A DNA stretch of 64,000 nucleotides. Source: JAPPHY01 sp034423135 (GTDB lineage Bacteria; Chloroflexota; Dehalococcoidia; Lucifugimonadales; UBA2985). The position numbers were made by a program, and so were the translations under genes. Below the pieces are notes generated by a model. The model ran no database searches and had not been told where the DNA came from. It worked only from the letters and a program-made list of their open reading frames with translations. The stretch covers positions 1 to 64,000 of the forward strand of contig DAOUJC010000007.1 in NCBI GenBank assembly GCA_034423135.1, given 5' to 3'. Below, in pieces: positions 53,840 through 63,843 of the stretch; position 1 is the stretch's first letter; every line of letters starts with the position of its first letter.

Positions 53840-55631
53840 GGCCTAGCTGACCTATAACGTGTTGAATCGCCCCCTTGATGTAGGCTGGGCAACTCTCCAT
53901 AGTGACTTTCTCGGCGAGCCTTTGAGCAAATCTTCCCTTGCCGATACGCTCAATCCGCCTCAAGATAGTCTGAGCATCGTCTTCACTCACGTCAGGACCT
54001 GCGTCCACCAAGTCCTTGAACTGCTCTAGCCGTCTCTCCGAGGCACCGAGTTCTTTGAAGGACTCACACATCTGGTGGCCTAGCCCGCATTTCAACAGGT
54101 CGATCTCCAGAGTGTGCTGACCTACGAACACCCCCGCCGCTCCCAGCCGTTCGTAGAGTCCGTTCCAGTCACGCTCTTGAAACGCCTGACGTAACGCCTC
54201 CATGTCTCCGAGACTTGCCTCGCGTGAAATGATCACTCCCCGAACCAGTCCTCTGCCCAGGGGCTCTCCCTCCCTTTCCGTCCAGTCTCCATCGGTCACA
54301 ACAACGAATGGAATGGAAAGCCCGTTGCTGCAAACGAGCTTGGCGTAGGGGACGAAGTCCGTACCATGTACGCTACAAACCGTGATGCCGTACTCGTCCA
54401 ATGGGTAGCCGAGGGCTTCCGCGTAGGCGGGGATGAGAAACAGCTCAGCTGGCCCTTCCACGAAGATGATGCCCTTAGCAAACAACAGTTCGGCGCGTGT
54501 GGCGTCCAGGTATCGCTCCAAGTCCGCGATCTCTTGGGCATCTAGTCCTGCTGTCACAACTGACTTGCCGTCACTACCGTTCGACTCACCGCCATCTCGT
54601 AGGAGGAGAATGCTCGACAACGGGGCGACACTCGCTACATGGGGCGAATGCGTAGTAAGAATGACGGGCGCTTCTCTCCTCAGGAAGTCCCGAAAAAGCA
54701 GTCTTTGGAGATGGGGATGGAGGTGGGCTTCCGGCTCCTCTATACCTAATATGGTCGCGGCCCGTTCTGATGACTTCTGTTTTTCCTCCAGTTCTATAGC
54801 CAGAAGAAGTAGATACAGGACGTTGCTGACTCCCAGGCTTAGATCACCTACCGGCCGTTTGAACTGCCCGTCTCCGTACAGCCTCAGTCCCCTGAGCAGA
54901 CGGGCTGGCTGGCTGGACGCAAAGCCTAGTGACGGATCAATCGCAATCACGCCGCCGATCATCTTCTGGAGTCTTTGCTGAATGCCTGTCTCCAGAGCTT
55001 GCACATCTTGCTCGGAAAGCAACTGCCCGGTGGCAGAGTCCAATGCTGTGGCAACTGCTTGCAGGGTATTGTCAGCAACCGCTAGACGGTCGACGAGAGG
55101 TCGCAAGGGAGACCTTCGCCATGAAGACAGGTCGCCCTCAGCGTCTCTAAGGGCAGGAAGGACTTCCAAGGCCAGCCAGCGCCGCTCTCGGTAGCCAACC
55201 TGGTTCGCCTCGTTCTCTCCCCCGAAAATCACGAATTCGTAGTCACCGATAGTGAGGGGGCGATCCTTTGGCAAGGGAGTCTTCGGTCGAAACTGATAGG
55301 TAAGGCGCGCCGTGTCCGGAGGACCGCCCTTTACCAGGTACTGCTGTAGGATAGAGAAGAGATCCTGATTCTTCTTGAAGTCTGTCAGCTCAATGTAGAC
55401 CTCAATGACTTCGTGTGCCTTGACCGGGTCAGCTAATCCGTCCCAGAAGTCGTCCTGTCGAAGATGCCGAGCGGAGTCTGGCAGAGTAGGGTCGAGAATG
55501 AGCCGGAGTGCAAAGAGCAAGTTGGACTTGCCGACATTGTTTTCTCCTACAACTACTAGCTTGGGCCCCAGATCAACGTCAAGATAGCGGAAGTTCCTTA
55601 GGTTGGTGATGCGAATATGACAAATGTGCAT
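53826..55631 (-). CDS. gajA: Gabija GajA-like OLD-family ATPase/TOPRIM nuclease
   Basis: 601 residues. ATPase part: Walker A GENNVGKS at 29-36, the signature SLGVSNVLYLLLLAIELEEK, Walker B LGIEEPEAHLHPHLQ near 297, H-loop LTTHSPHVASVAP. The TOPRIM nuclease follows: GIIFVEGPAELFLIPAYAEA near 390 and VVVTDGDWTEREGE near 447, with the Glu and Asp-x-Asp metal ligands present. Length and domain order match GajA of the Gabija system, where a tetramer of this protein cuts DNA when nucleotide levels fall. It follows the Res gene of the second restriction system after 16 bases. Confidence 0.9.
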   Translation of the reverse strand: MHICHIRITNLRNFRYLDVDLGPKLVVVGENNVGKSNLLFALRLILDPTLPDSARHLRQDDFWDGLADPVKAHEVIEVYIELTDFKKNQDLFSILQQYLVKGGPPDTARLTYQFRPKTPLPKDRPLTIGDYEFVIFGGENEANQVGYRERRWLALEVLPALRDAEGDLSSWRRSPLRPLVDRLAVADNTLQAVATALDSATGQLLSEQDVQALETGIQQRLQKMIGGVIAIDPSLGFASSQPARLLRGLRLYGDGQFKRPVGDLSLGVSNVLYLLLLAIELEEKQKSSERAATILGIEEPEAHLHPHLQRLLFRDFLRREAPVILTTHSPHVASVAPLSSILLLRDGGESNGSDGKSVVTAGLDAQEIADLERYLDATRAELLFAKGIIFVEGPAELFLIPAYAEALGYPLDEYGITVCSVHGTDFVPYAKLVCSNGLSIPFVVVTDGDWTEREGEPLGRGLVRGVIISREASLGDMEALRQAFQERDWNGLYERLGAAGVFVGQHTLEIDLLKCGLGHQMCESFKELGASERRLEQFKDLVDAGPDVSEDDAQTILRRIERIGKGRFAQRLAEKVTMESCPAYIKGAIQHVIGQLGHDSD

Positions 55632-55647
55632 AGTAACGCCATTGTCC

Positions 55648-58464
55648 CTAGGTTACCGCGTACTTGACTAGAATGTCTTTGATGTCCCCTGGGCTGTATG
55701 ACACATTGGAGGACCACCAGCCAAAGCCGCCGTGCTGGTTGACAGCCTGAACCCATTGTTCTAGAGCGCGGCGCTTGGAGTAGCTCAGCTCGTCCGGTTG
55801 CCCCTTGGTCTCCAAGACCAACACATTGCCCGACTCCAACCGGACTATGAAGTCCGGGCGGTACTTCCGCACCACGCCCCGATAGACGTAGAGCACCTCG
55901 AAGCCCAGATGGTCGTTCTTGACCCAAGCGTCTACGAGAGGGTTGTGGTCCAACTCAAAGGCTTCCGAGGCCTCCCAGGTACTATCGTAGACGCACATGT
56001 TGATGTGGCTGCGGTCGGTGAATTGACATGGCTTGCCTGTGTACCAAGTCGCCATGTTTCCTGTAGATCGGATAGGGTGGTCTCGGTCAAACACCGGCTC
56101 AAGTCGTTCCGTGTTCTCGACGCGCACAGCATCCCAAACGTGCTGTACCACCTTCGTCATGTTTAGGGTGATCATTAGGCGACGGCGCATGTCGTCCTGA
56201 TAGAACAGCGGAGGGCTAATGCTCAGCCTGTCCGATTGGAGGAATTGCTCTACCAGCTTCACCAGCTGAGCGATGAGCGATTCACGGCTCCCTGACCAGG
56301 ACGGCTTCATCTGGTCGAAAACGTCCCTCGCCGCCTCGAAGACGATCTTCTGGGTTCGGTACTCCTTAGCCAGCACTTCCAGGTTGATGCTGCTCAGGTT
56401 GGACACGTCGGGCTTTCCGTCCACTATAGGAGCAAGGTCGGCCACCTGCGCCGTCTCACTAGCATTTAGTGCCAGGCGCTCCACTCGCTCCCAGTCGAGA
56501 GAGAGGCGGGGCCGATAGACGTGCTCGATGCGAATGATGTTTGGCCACTTGATCTCGAATTGGGCCTTCTCAGGCACTGGCTCAATGGCTGTCTTGGGTG
56601 AAGGCGGCTTCGGCGGCCCACTCTCGCCTCCTTCATGCGGGAGGAAGGTAAAAGGCACGCCAAATATGTTGACGTACTCAGGGTCAAACATTTCTGTCTC
56701 TGGACTCACATCGTAAGACGTACGCCTGAGACCCCTCCCGACCACTTGCTCGCACAACAGCTGGCTGGTGAAAGCCCTGAGTCCCATGATGTGCGTCACG
56801 GTCTTGGCATCCCACCCCTCAGACAGCATACCAACCGAGATGACGTTTTGAATCTGCTCGCCGGGCTGACCCGGTCTTCCCACGGTATCCACCATCCTTC
56901 GCAGCTGCTCGGCCATCTGGTCTCTAGTGAGCTTGGGACTGACATTACCATTGTCGGAGTCGTCATCGTCGTCTAGTACGACCTCGGCTATTGGTTCCTC
57001 AGATTCCTCCGCACGCTTCAGAACGCCGGAGTCGATGTGCAAAGTTCGGTCCGGTTCGCAGAGCTCGTCTATGAGGATTCTCTTGCGGTCGAACGCGTGC
57101 TTGACGCGAGCCGCAGTCTCGGTGCGATTGGCGACGGTGATCATCACCGGCGGTGTCGGGGCGGGGGGATTGGCGTTCCGCCAGCGCCGAGCTGTATCCA
57201 TCCAATCGTAGCCCAGCAAGTAATAGCCGTTGGTTACAAGGTCAGGCAACGGTTCGTGGGGTTGGGCACGGCGGTTCAGATCGTCCTTTACATCTGGGTC
57301 GTTGTAGATGTGATAAAGTCGGGATTTGTAGGTCTTGGCATCGACCGGCGTGTCGTCACGAACCACCACCCTCGGGGTCTTGACCAGCCCGGACTCGATG
57401 GCATCGTTCAGTCCAAAGTCGCTCACAATCCAGTCGAACAGCGCCTCTTCGGAGCTTCTCTTGCCCGAAGGAGCGAATGGTGTGGCAGAAAAGTCGTAGC
57501 AGGTCAGGATATTCCGCGCCCGGTGAATCCGGTCCAGACCGCCGACCCACTTGGTGGCCTCCTCAATGTCCGCTCTGGCGACACCTTTCACCTTGGACTC
57601 GGCAGGCACTCTCCAGGCGTGGTGCGCCTCGTCGTTGACTACTAGCAGGTTTCGCGCCCCAGACATGTCGTCCAGTACATCACGAACATAGGCTTCGTCG
57701 CTCTTGGCCCCACGCTTGTCCACGCTCCGTTTCCCCACAATCCGCTTCTCGGATTCCCAGTTGAGGACATGCCAGTTGCGGACCAAGACCTTCCCCTGAC
57801 GGAGACGTTCCGATAGGGATGAAGGTACTATCCGGAACGCCTTGTAGTAGTTCTCCTCATGGGACGGCTCCAGGACTGCAAGGCGGCTCCTGATGGTTAG
57901 GCCTGGGGCAACCACAAGCACGTTCTTGGCGAACCGGGTGTCCTGGGGATTGGAGACCTTGTTCAGGATGTGCCAGGCAATGACCATTGCCATTACAACC
58001 GTCTTGCCCGTGCCGGTAGCCATCTTGGCGCACAGGCGTCGGAATTCTCCGCCGTCGTCAGGAATGTCGATGCCCACCTTCTCGCTTTCCGGGGCTTCGG
58101 TGAGCCAGATGAGCGTTTCGGCGGCCTCCAGCTGGCAGAAGAAGAATCGACGGCTCTCGAACTCCTCCGGGGCCGTCCAGTGCTCCAGCAGGCGCTTGGT
58201 TATGGCGGTTACGCCCGGATAGCCGGTCTCCCGCCAAGCCTTTACCCGTGGCCGAATCTGGTTGACAAGAGGGATTGGAACGAAGACACCGGGATCGTCA
58301 AATGTCTTGGAGTCCCCGGACGCTATCAGGTATCCCGCAGGGCGCCGGCCTGTTGCGCGTGAGAAAGTGCGTCTCCCCCGGTTATAGTTCCAGTGCTCCC
58401 CTGGTTCCTCATAGGGCTTGTTTATGATGAGTCGATCTATCGTTGACTGTTCTTGTGGCACCAC
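55648..58464 (-). CDS. Type III-like restriction helicase-nuclease (Res), system 2
   Basis: 938 residues. Walker A is MATGTGKTVVMAM near 147, DEAH is LLVVNDEAHHAW near 273, and motifs V-VI read GMLSEGWDAKTVTHIMGLRA and QVVGRGLRRTSYD. The C-terminus has RKYRPDFIVRLESG (about 865) and VLVLETKGQPDE (about 883), a PD-(D/E)XK nuclease. It is homologous to the Res of system 1 but diverged through most of its length. In this operon it is encoded after the methylase, an AAA ATPase and a PIN-like protein, the reverse of system 1. Confidence 0.88.
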   Translation of the reverse strand: MVPQEQSTIDRLIINKPYEEPGEHWNYNRGRRTFSRATGRRPAGYLIASGDSKTFDDPGVFVPIPLVNQIRPRVKAWRETGYPGVTAITKRLLEHWTAPEEFESRRFFFCQLEAAETLIWLTEAPESEKVGIDIPDDGGEFRRLCAKMATGTGKTVVMAMVIAWHILNKVSNPQDTRFAKNVLVVAPGLTIRSRLAVLEPSHEENYYKAFRIVPSSLSERLRQGKVLVRNWHVLNWESEKRIVGKRSVDKRGAKSDEAYVRDVLDDMSGARNLLVVNDEAHHAWRVPAESKVKGVARADIEEATKWVGGLDRIHRARNILTCYDFSATPFAPSGKRSSEEALFDWIVSDFGLNDAIESGLVKTPRVVVRDDTPVDAKTYKSRLYHIYNDPDVKDDLNRRAQPHEPLPDLVTNGYYLLGYDWMDTARRWRNANPPAPTPPVMITVANRTETAARVKHAFDRKRILIDELCEPDRTLHIDSGVLKRAEESEEPIAEVVLDDDDDSDNGNVSPKLTRDQMAEQLRRMVDTVGRPGQPGEQIQNVISVGMLSEGWDAKTVTHIMGLRAFTSQLLCEQVVGRGLRRTSYDVSPETEMFDPEYVNIFGVPFTFLPHEGGESGPPKPPSPKTAIEPVPEKAQFEIKWPNIIRIEHVYRPRLSLDWERVERLALNASETAQVADLAPIVDGKPDVSNLSSINLEVLAKEYRTQKIVFEAARDVFDQMKPSWSGSRESLIAQLVKLVEQFLQSDRLSISPPLFYQDDMRRRLMITLNMTKVVQHVWDAVRVENTERLEPVFDRDHPIRSTGNMATWYTGKPCQFTDRSHINMCVYDSTWEASEAFELDHNPLVDAWVKNDHLGFEVLYVYRGVVRKYRPDFIVRLESGNVLVLETKGQPDELSYSKRRALEQWVQAVNQHGGFGWWSSNVSYSPGDIKDILVKYAVT

Positions 58465-58524
58465 AAATCTCCATTTGAAGAGCCTTTTGTAACGGCAGGG
58501 GTCAGTCTCTTGAAGCTATTATGC

Positions 58525-59052
58525 CTATATCCTGGCATGTGCATCCAAAGAGGTGAGAATGTCGGCATCTCCTGTACGAAACTTACTAGTGTCCTGGAGC
58601 AAGCGGTGGCGCCTCTCAGGTGATTCCGATGGCGGTCCTTCAACGATGTTCATCCTGTCGTTCGATATCAGAACCCTTCCTTGCCTCAATGCCACGTAAA
58701 CGAATATCCGGTCCACCGCTTGGTCTAGTTCTACGATAACACCTCTGATCGCCTTCATAAGCGCATCATTGAGCACTAGCCGAGTTGCGAGTCTCGGACA
58801 ATTCAACACCCAATAGCGAAGTATGTATATCGCCTCCCGTATGTCGTCGCTCTTCCTAATAATCGGCCCTATGCGATTGTTGTATTCTCCAGCTATGCGA
58901 CCTCGGTCATCAACGATTAGTGAGACCACCTGGTTCTGGAGATGCTGTAGCAACTCGTTTATGTGAGAGTGAGTGTTTTCTTGACAATTCAGAATATGCT
59001 CGAACACGTTTGTGTCAATTGCCACCGCGTCTTTGAACGGAGAAGTGGTCAT
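58525..59052 (-). CDS. PIN-like domain protein
   Basis: 175 residues. AIDTNVFEHILNC carries the first Asp, IVDDRGRIAGEYNNRI the second acidic cluster, and DRIFVYVALRQGRVLISNDR the third, in PIN order though more divergent than VapC. Its start overlaps the end of the AAA ATPase gene by four bases (ATGA), and the Res gene follows after 60 bases. The pairing of an overlapping AAA ATPase and a PIN-like nuclease suggests a two-part toxin-sensor unit. Confidence 0.65.
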   Translation of the reverse strand: MTTSPFKDAVAIDTNVFEHILNCQENTHSHINELLQHLQNQVVSLIVDDRGRIAGEYNNRIGPIIRKSDDIREAIYILRYWVLNCPRLATRLVLNDALMKAIRGVIVELDQAVDRIFVYVALRQGRVLISNDRMNIVEGPPSESPERRHRLLQDTSKFRTGDADILTSLDAHARI

Positions 59053-60368
59053 ACGCGCGCCCCGAGCTGCAAGCCTTCGATTACGTCTGCACCGAAAAAC
59101 TCCATTGGCAGACCTGCCTGCATTGAACCGTCCTCGTTGATGTCTAAGTTCTTGATGACTGGCATATTGTTGTTGTTCTCGTCAAAGGTGAAGTACGCCA
59201 CGGAAACATCTTGATGGGAAAGCTCCTGCTTTGCAATTTGTCGCCGAAGCCTCAGCAGAATGTTGTCGCTGTGGGTTTCGATAATCGACCCAACTTTCCT
59301 TTGGTTCCAGAGGTCTGCAAAATAGCTCCCCATTTCGAGTTGTGCGGTGGGGTGTAGTTGAGCCTCCGGCTGTTCGACCATGAGTGTCGTGTATTTGTCC
59401 ATGATGGCGCCTTGCACAAAAATGGGAAGGCACTGGCCCACTCCGAATCCATAGTCGGCAATTAGCACTTCAGCGCCTGTTGCCTCGCTCTTTGCCAATG
59501 CCTGACTCACATACCTCAGCGACCTCCTGAATCTGATGCCCACTATACCCGCAACGCTTCTAAGATGGGGCAAAATGAACTCGTACCTATCTGGTCGCTC
59601 GGCTACAATCTCCTGTAGGTGAGGCAATGTGAATTGCCCTCTTTGTCCCACGCTATCTCTTGGTGGAAGGGATGCAACTATCACGCGTTGAGACTCTTCT
59701 CTGACTGGCGACAGATGGCGGATTGTATCTATCTGATGTCGCAGCATACCGAGGATTTCAAGTTGTGCTAGGCCGCGAACAAGTAACTTCTGGTGCTGCT
59801 CCATCCACTTTCGGCGTCGCCTGTTTGATGCCCTGCCATTGGTCAATTCAGGCCCAGGAGTGCGCAATTCCGGTGGAGGGGGAACAGACCCAAATGCGAA
59901 ATCGTCCAGAATCTTGAAATCAAACTTCAAGAGCTGATCACCTGACAATTCGTCCACGAAGGCAAATTCGGTGTTTCCGATGTTGGTCCTCCTGCTGTAG
60001 GAAACCCTAGCCGTTGCCCTGCACAGCAAACTGTCGTAATTGACCTTGCTTAGATCTACAAGAAACTCCGCTAGAGAGTCATCTGGCCGGGTTGGGGGGC
60101 CCTTTACGGTCAACTTGAATTCGAGCTCTCTTTTTTGCGAGAGTGAGTTCTTTAGCTCAGAAAACACCCCTAGACTAACCCTATCGCCCTCTGCAGTGAG
60201 GAACTGTGACCTGCCTGGGGTCATAGACTGCTGCAACATCAGCAGGAACTTGATGATCGAGGACTTCCCGGAGCTGTTGCGGCCGATTAGCACAGTGATC
60301 GGCCGGAAGCGCACAGTTACTTCATCGTCGAAGATCCTGAAGTTGGAGAGTTTCAGTTCTGTAAGCAC
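59049..60368 (-). CDS. AAA-family ATPase (AAA_15/DUF3696-like)
   Basis: 439 residues. Walker A is LIGRNSSGKSSIIKFLLMLQ (about 27-46), Walker B is MVEQPEAQLHPTAQLEMGSY and the switch IIETHSDNILLRLRRQI follows, typical of the OLD-like, DUF3696-containing ATPases. The C-terminus SMQAGLPMEFFGADVIEGL matches the DUF3696 ending. No TOPRIM domain is present, so nuclease action would come from the overlapping PIN-like partner. It lies 12 bases after the methylase gene and inside the Mod-Res pair of system 2. Confidence 0.82.
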   Translation of the reverse strand: MLTELKLSNFRIFDDEVTVRFRPITVLIGRNSSGKSSIIKFLLMLQQSMTPGRSQFLTAEGDRVSLGVFSELKNSLSQKRELEFKLTVKGPPTRPDDSLAEFLVDLSKVNYDSLLCRATARVSYSRRTNIGNTEFAFVDELSGDQLLKFDFKILDDFAFGSVPPPPELRTPGPELTNGRASNRRRRKWMEQHQKLLVRGLAQLEILGMLRHQIDTIRHLSPVREESQRVIVASLPPRDSVGQRGQFTLPHLQEIVAERPDRYEFILPHLRSVAGIVGIRFRRSLRYVSQALAKSEATGAEVLIADYGFGVGQCLPIFVQGAIMDKYTTLMVEQPEAQLHPTAQLEMGSYFADLWNQRKVGSIIETHSDNILLRLRRQIAKQELSHQDVSVAYFTFDENNNNMPVIKNLDINEDGSMQAGLPMEFFGADVIEGLQLGARV

Positions 60369-60380
60369 GAATTACTACCC

Positions 60381-63014
60381 TCAGATGGAGGCTACGCGAA
60401 GACTCTCTATACCCCGGTCGTCCACGATCTTGACCGCGATGCGCCTGTTCTCCCCCATCTCGAACGGAAGCGACACCGTGCCGCGGTAGGCCTCAATCAG
60501 GTCCTCGTCAATCTCCGCTCTCAGGTTGCGAGCCAAGCGCGCCCAGCCGTCGTTGGGACCGGCCATCGGGAAGAAGACCTGGCAAGGATAGAGGCTGCGG
60601 CCGTCGTAATCGGTGTCCAGCATCCACATGGCGATCTTGTCCTCGCCACCTGATTCCACGTCGCCGGTTTTGGTGTTGTAATAGTCGAACCCCTGAACGG
60701 CAACTTGCCATTTGCCGGTATTCTGGCCCCTGGCGATCTGGTGCAAATAGACGTCCGGCTGGCCGATGAGCCAGAAGCTCTCGTTGCTGGCGCGCTTGCG
60801 CTTCAGGTCCTCCGTGAGCAGGTCGGCGTTCATCTGCGCCTTGAGTAGAGTGAGGCCGGGCCAGTTGGTCTCGTCGATGTCCTTGGCTGCTTCGGGGTCG
60901 AACTGGAATGCCGCGAAGACAATGACCTTTGGCTGCGGTCGAAGGGTCTCAGCTTCTTGAAGAGCCTGGTTTACCTGCCGCTGCTCCAACGGTGCGTGTT
61001 CCGGGCCAAAGGAGACCACGATGCGCTGCGACGCGCGTGCGGCACCTTCCCGGATGGTCCTCGCTCCATCGTCATTGGGCAGGCTCTCCCCGTCAGCGTG
61101 GAGGTGGCGGTAGTCCGGCAACGGCTCCAGACGGGCAAAGCGAATGAACTGGCCTGCTTTGCCCCGTATCCCGGTCTTCAGCAACTCGTCCCGCCAGTCC
61201 GACTGGCGCAGCGTTTCGCCGGAGCGGGCCACAGTGTCATCGGCGGGCAGCGGCTCAGTGTCTTCAACGTCGTCGATGGGCTTGACCGCCGGTGCGGGCA
61301 CCGCCTCGACGCTGAAGGGGCCGGTCACCCTCCTCTTGCCGTTGTCCACCAGAGGCTGGTCATACAGGGTCTCTTGGGGAGCGTGGCGAGCAATGGCCTT
61401 GTCGATCTCCTCTTGGCTCATGCCCTCCTTGATGTCCGGATTGTTGGCGATGGAGCCCAAGGTGACGTGAGGAACGCTCTTGTACTTGAGGCCGCTTCCT
61501 ACTCCCTCGCTTGGATGGGCCAGTTCATAGTAGTCGAAGAGGGCGGTCATCAGCCGCTGCTTGGCGAGCGATACAGCCACGCGGGAGGTGTCGCAGGTGA
61601 TCCAGCGACGGCCCCACTGCTCGGCGACGTAGGCGGTGGTGCCTGAGCCACAAGTGGGGTCGAACACTAGATCGCCCGGGTCAGTGGTCATTAGGAGACA
61701 ACGCTGGATGATACTGGTAGCTGTCTGTACAGCATAAACTTTAGGGTCTTGACGGCTTTGTACGCCTCCAGATACATCACTCCAATTGTTCGTTAGACCA
61801 ATTGCACCAAAATCATCGAAATTCTTCTGAAAACGCAATGAATTCGATGTAGCCAATATCCGTCTGGCGTTCTTCAAACGAATCATGCCCGACTCCGAGG
61901 TACGCCATCCGCCTACACTAGGACGAAATTCTTTTCCGTCAAATTTCACTGCAAATCTAGTTGTCGAGGATCCAGTTCTTGACGTAAGACCCTGATCGGT
62001 GAAGTACTTCGCGCCGGCATTGACAAGTCGCTGTAAGTCAACGTCAGATAATTTAGCAACTTCGTGCACTTGTCCATCAATGGCCTTGATTTTGGTATAT
62101 CTTGTGGCTCCTGGCTCTCCTAGTGACAATTCGCGGTATAAGGGATGGTATGTCATTCGATTGTTGTCTCTGGCATACCAGACCAGATAGTTATTCACGT
62201 TATCTATATATCTCGCGCCAAGCCCGATAGAAGTAGCGTAGGATATAATCGAAATGCAGTTTTCGGCTCCAAACACTTCGTCCATAAGTGATCTGACGTG
62301 GTGAACATTCTCATCTCCAATCTGCACGAAGCAGGAACCGCTCTCGGTCAGCAGTTCCCGCGCCAGCAACAGGCGGTCCCGTAGGTAGGACAGGTAAGAG
62401 TGAATCCCTAACTCCCAGGTGTCCCGGAATGCCCTGATGGTTTCTGGCTCCTGCGTCAGGTCCTCATCCCGCCCATCCCGAACATCACGCTTGTTGACAA
62501 ATGGCTGGAAGTTGGAGCCGTAGGTGATGCCGTAGGGCGGGTCGATGTAGATCATCTGCACCTTGCCCGCCATGCCCTCCTTCTCCAGCAGGCTGTTCAT
62601 CACCAAGAGGCTGTCGCCGGCCACGAGGCGGTTGGTCCAGTTGTGTCGGTGCTGGTAGAACTCGATAGCGTTGCGGACGGGAGGGTTCTCCTCCGGCAGC
62701 TCGAACAAGCTGCCCTGAACGGGAGCGCCGTTGCCGTTAAGCTTGCGGGTCGCCTCGATGATGGTGCGAGGGTCTATGCGCTCATGGACGTGAAGCGAGA
62801 CGGTTGGCACCTCGAACGAGGTGTGCTCTGCCTTGCCCGCCCATTGCAGCTGCGGGTCCAGGTGAGGGTCGTAGGCGTAGGTCTTCCGTCCCGCGTCCCG
62901 GTCTGTCTCCGGCGTGACCAGGCCGACGGGCGGATTGTTGAGCCTATCTTTGTCCCGGTGGTCGTAGGACTCGATAGGCCGCTTGGTTTGGGACGGTCTT
63001 CTTCGAGATGTCAT
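60381..63014 (-). CDS. Type III-like DNA methyltransferase (Mod), system 2
   Basis: 877 residues. DPPYG lies near 158 (MIYIDPPYGITYGSNFQPF) and motif I near 448 (FDPTCGSGTTAYVAEQWGRR), beta-class order. The motif I block is nearly identical to that of the first methylase, while the target-recognition middle (about 260-400) is unrelated, so the two recognise different DNA sites. A long C-terminal extension, shared in type with Mod 1, includes beta-rich segments of unknown role. It is first in the composite run Mod-AAA-PIN-Res-GajA-GajB. Confidence 0.88.
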   Translation of the reverse strand: MTSRRRPSQTKRPIESYDHRDKDRLNNPPVGLVTPETDRDAGRKTYAYDPHLDPQLQWAGKAEHTSFEVPTVSLHVHERIDPRTIIEATRKLNGNGAPVQGSLFELPEENPPVRNAIEFYQHRHNWTNRLVAGDSLLVMNSLLEKEGMAGKVQMIYIDPPYGITYGSNFQPFVNKRDVRDGRDEDLTQEPETIRAFRDTWELGIHSYLSYLRDRLLLARELLTESGSCFVQIGDENVHHVRSLMDEVFGAENCISIISYATSIGLGARYIDNVNNYLVWYARDNNRMTYHPLYRELSLGEPGATRYTKIKAIDGQVHEVAKLSDVDLQRLVNAGAKYFTDQGLTSRTGSSTTRFAVKFDGKEFRPSVGGWRTSESGMIRLKNARRILATSNSLRFQKNFDDFGAIGLTNNWSDVSGGVQSRQDPKVYAVQTATSIIQRCLLMTTDPGDLVFDPTCGSGTTAYVAEQWGRRWITCDTSRVAVSLAKQRLMTALFDYYELAHPSEGVGSGLKYKSVPHVTLGSIANNPDIKEGMSQEEIDKAIARHAPQETLYDQPLVDNGKRRVTGPFSVEAVPAPAVKPIDDVEDTEPLPADDTVARSGETLRQSDWRDELLKTGIRGKAGQFIRFARLEPLPDYRHLHADGESLPNDDGARTIREGAARASQRIVVSFGPEHAPLEQRQVNQALQEAETLRPQPKVIVFAAFQFDPEAAKDIDETNWPGLTLLKAQMNADLLTEDLKRKRASNESFWLIGQPDVYLHQIARGQNTGKWQVAVQGFDYYNTKTGDVESGGEDKIAMWMLDTDYDGRSLYPCQVFFPMAGPNDGWARLARNLRAEIDEDLIEAYRGTVSLPFEMGENRRIAVKIVDDRGIESLRVASI

Positions 63015-63128
63015 GGTGCGCTCTTGGAGGCTATTCTACCACCAACTGCGTGTGGGCCGGAATACGGCGAGCTGCAGACGCGAGAGGGAGTGCGACTTCA
63101 GATTCCTGGTTAGGGGCCGCTTCGCTGA

Positions 63129-63821
63129 CTACACTCTCCACGTCCAACCTGACGTGTAGATCGTCCTATTTCCAATCTCGCGAGCTGTAGTACCAGTCCA
63201 CATATTCTGCCGATTGGCTCCGTACTTTGAGTTGTCATGGAGCTGGTCGTACACTTCAGCCGTGATCTGCGTGGCCGGCCCGGAGCGGGCAGACAGTTTG
63301 GCCGCATAGTTTGCCGCGCGGCCTACCCAGACAAGGTCATTTGCTCCCCGAATGCCGGTTCGTGCCACGAAGAGATTGCTTGTGTCGATGCCCACCACAT
63401 GCCTGACCTTATAGTTTGAGTTGCGATATACCTGCGGTATGGCCGGGTTTATGATCTTCTGCACGGCGTAGTTGATCTTGAGGGCGGAGCGTGCGGCATC
63501 GCTGTTCTTCGAGTTTCCGATGAAGACCGCCATGATGCGGTCTCCATCGTAAGACGTGATCTCTGCGCTCTCCGAGCGTATGATCCTGGCCGCGCAAGCC
63601 AGGAAGCACTTGTAGACCTCCGCCGCGAACCAAGGTTTCTTAGTGTCTACCAGTTTAGTCGAGTCGTCCAGGTCTGCGTAGAGGACCGTGCCAGTTAGGG
63701 TTACGGCATCGTTGCCGAGTTTCAGATCGTCTGACTCCGGCACCACGCGGCCTTGTCGTTCGGACCACCGCTCTTTGAGGATTTTCATTACTTCCGCGTT
63801 TAGGTTGTCTCCGAGTCCCAT
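63129..63821 (-). CDS. Class III nucleotide cyclase, Pycsar PycC-like
   Basis: 230 residues. The metal-binding Asp residues are Asp50 (LYADLDDSTKLVD) and Asp94 (SYDGDRIMAVF), the two positions required in class III cyclases. The segment GIRGANDLVWVGRAANYAAK in the second half is typical of the short cyclases of Pycsar antiphage systems, which make cyclic UMP or CMP rather than cAMP. A GGAGGTGAG site lies before the ATG. Directly upstream on the same strand is the end of a TIR-like gene, the expected effector. The 114-base gap to the methylase gene holds nothing else. Confidence 0.75.
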   Translation of the reverse strand: MGLGDNLNAEVMKILKERWSERQGRVVPESDDLKLGNDAVTLTGTVLYADLDDSTKLVDTKKPWFAAEVYKCFLACAARIIRSESAEITSYDGDRIMAVFIGNSKNSDAARSALKINYAVQKIINPAIPQVYRNSNYKVRHVVGIDTSNLFVARTGIRGANDLVWVGRAANYAAKLSARSGPATQITAEVYDQLHDNSKYGANRQNMWTGTTAREIGNRTIYTSGWTWRV

Positions 63822-63843
63822 ATTCTCACCTCCTTGGGCGGCC

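Noticed and set aside
59049..60368. PARIS or OLD-type nuclease assignment for the AAA ATPase
   Set aside because: No TOPRIM domain in the protein and no DUF4435 partner; the overlapping gene is PIN-like.
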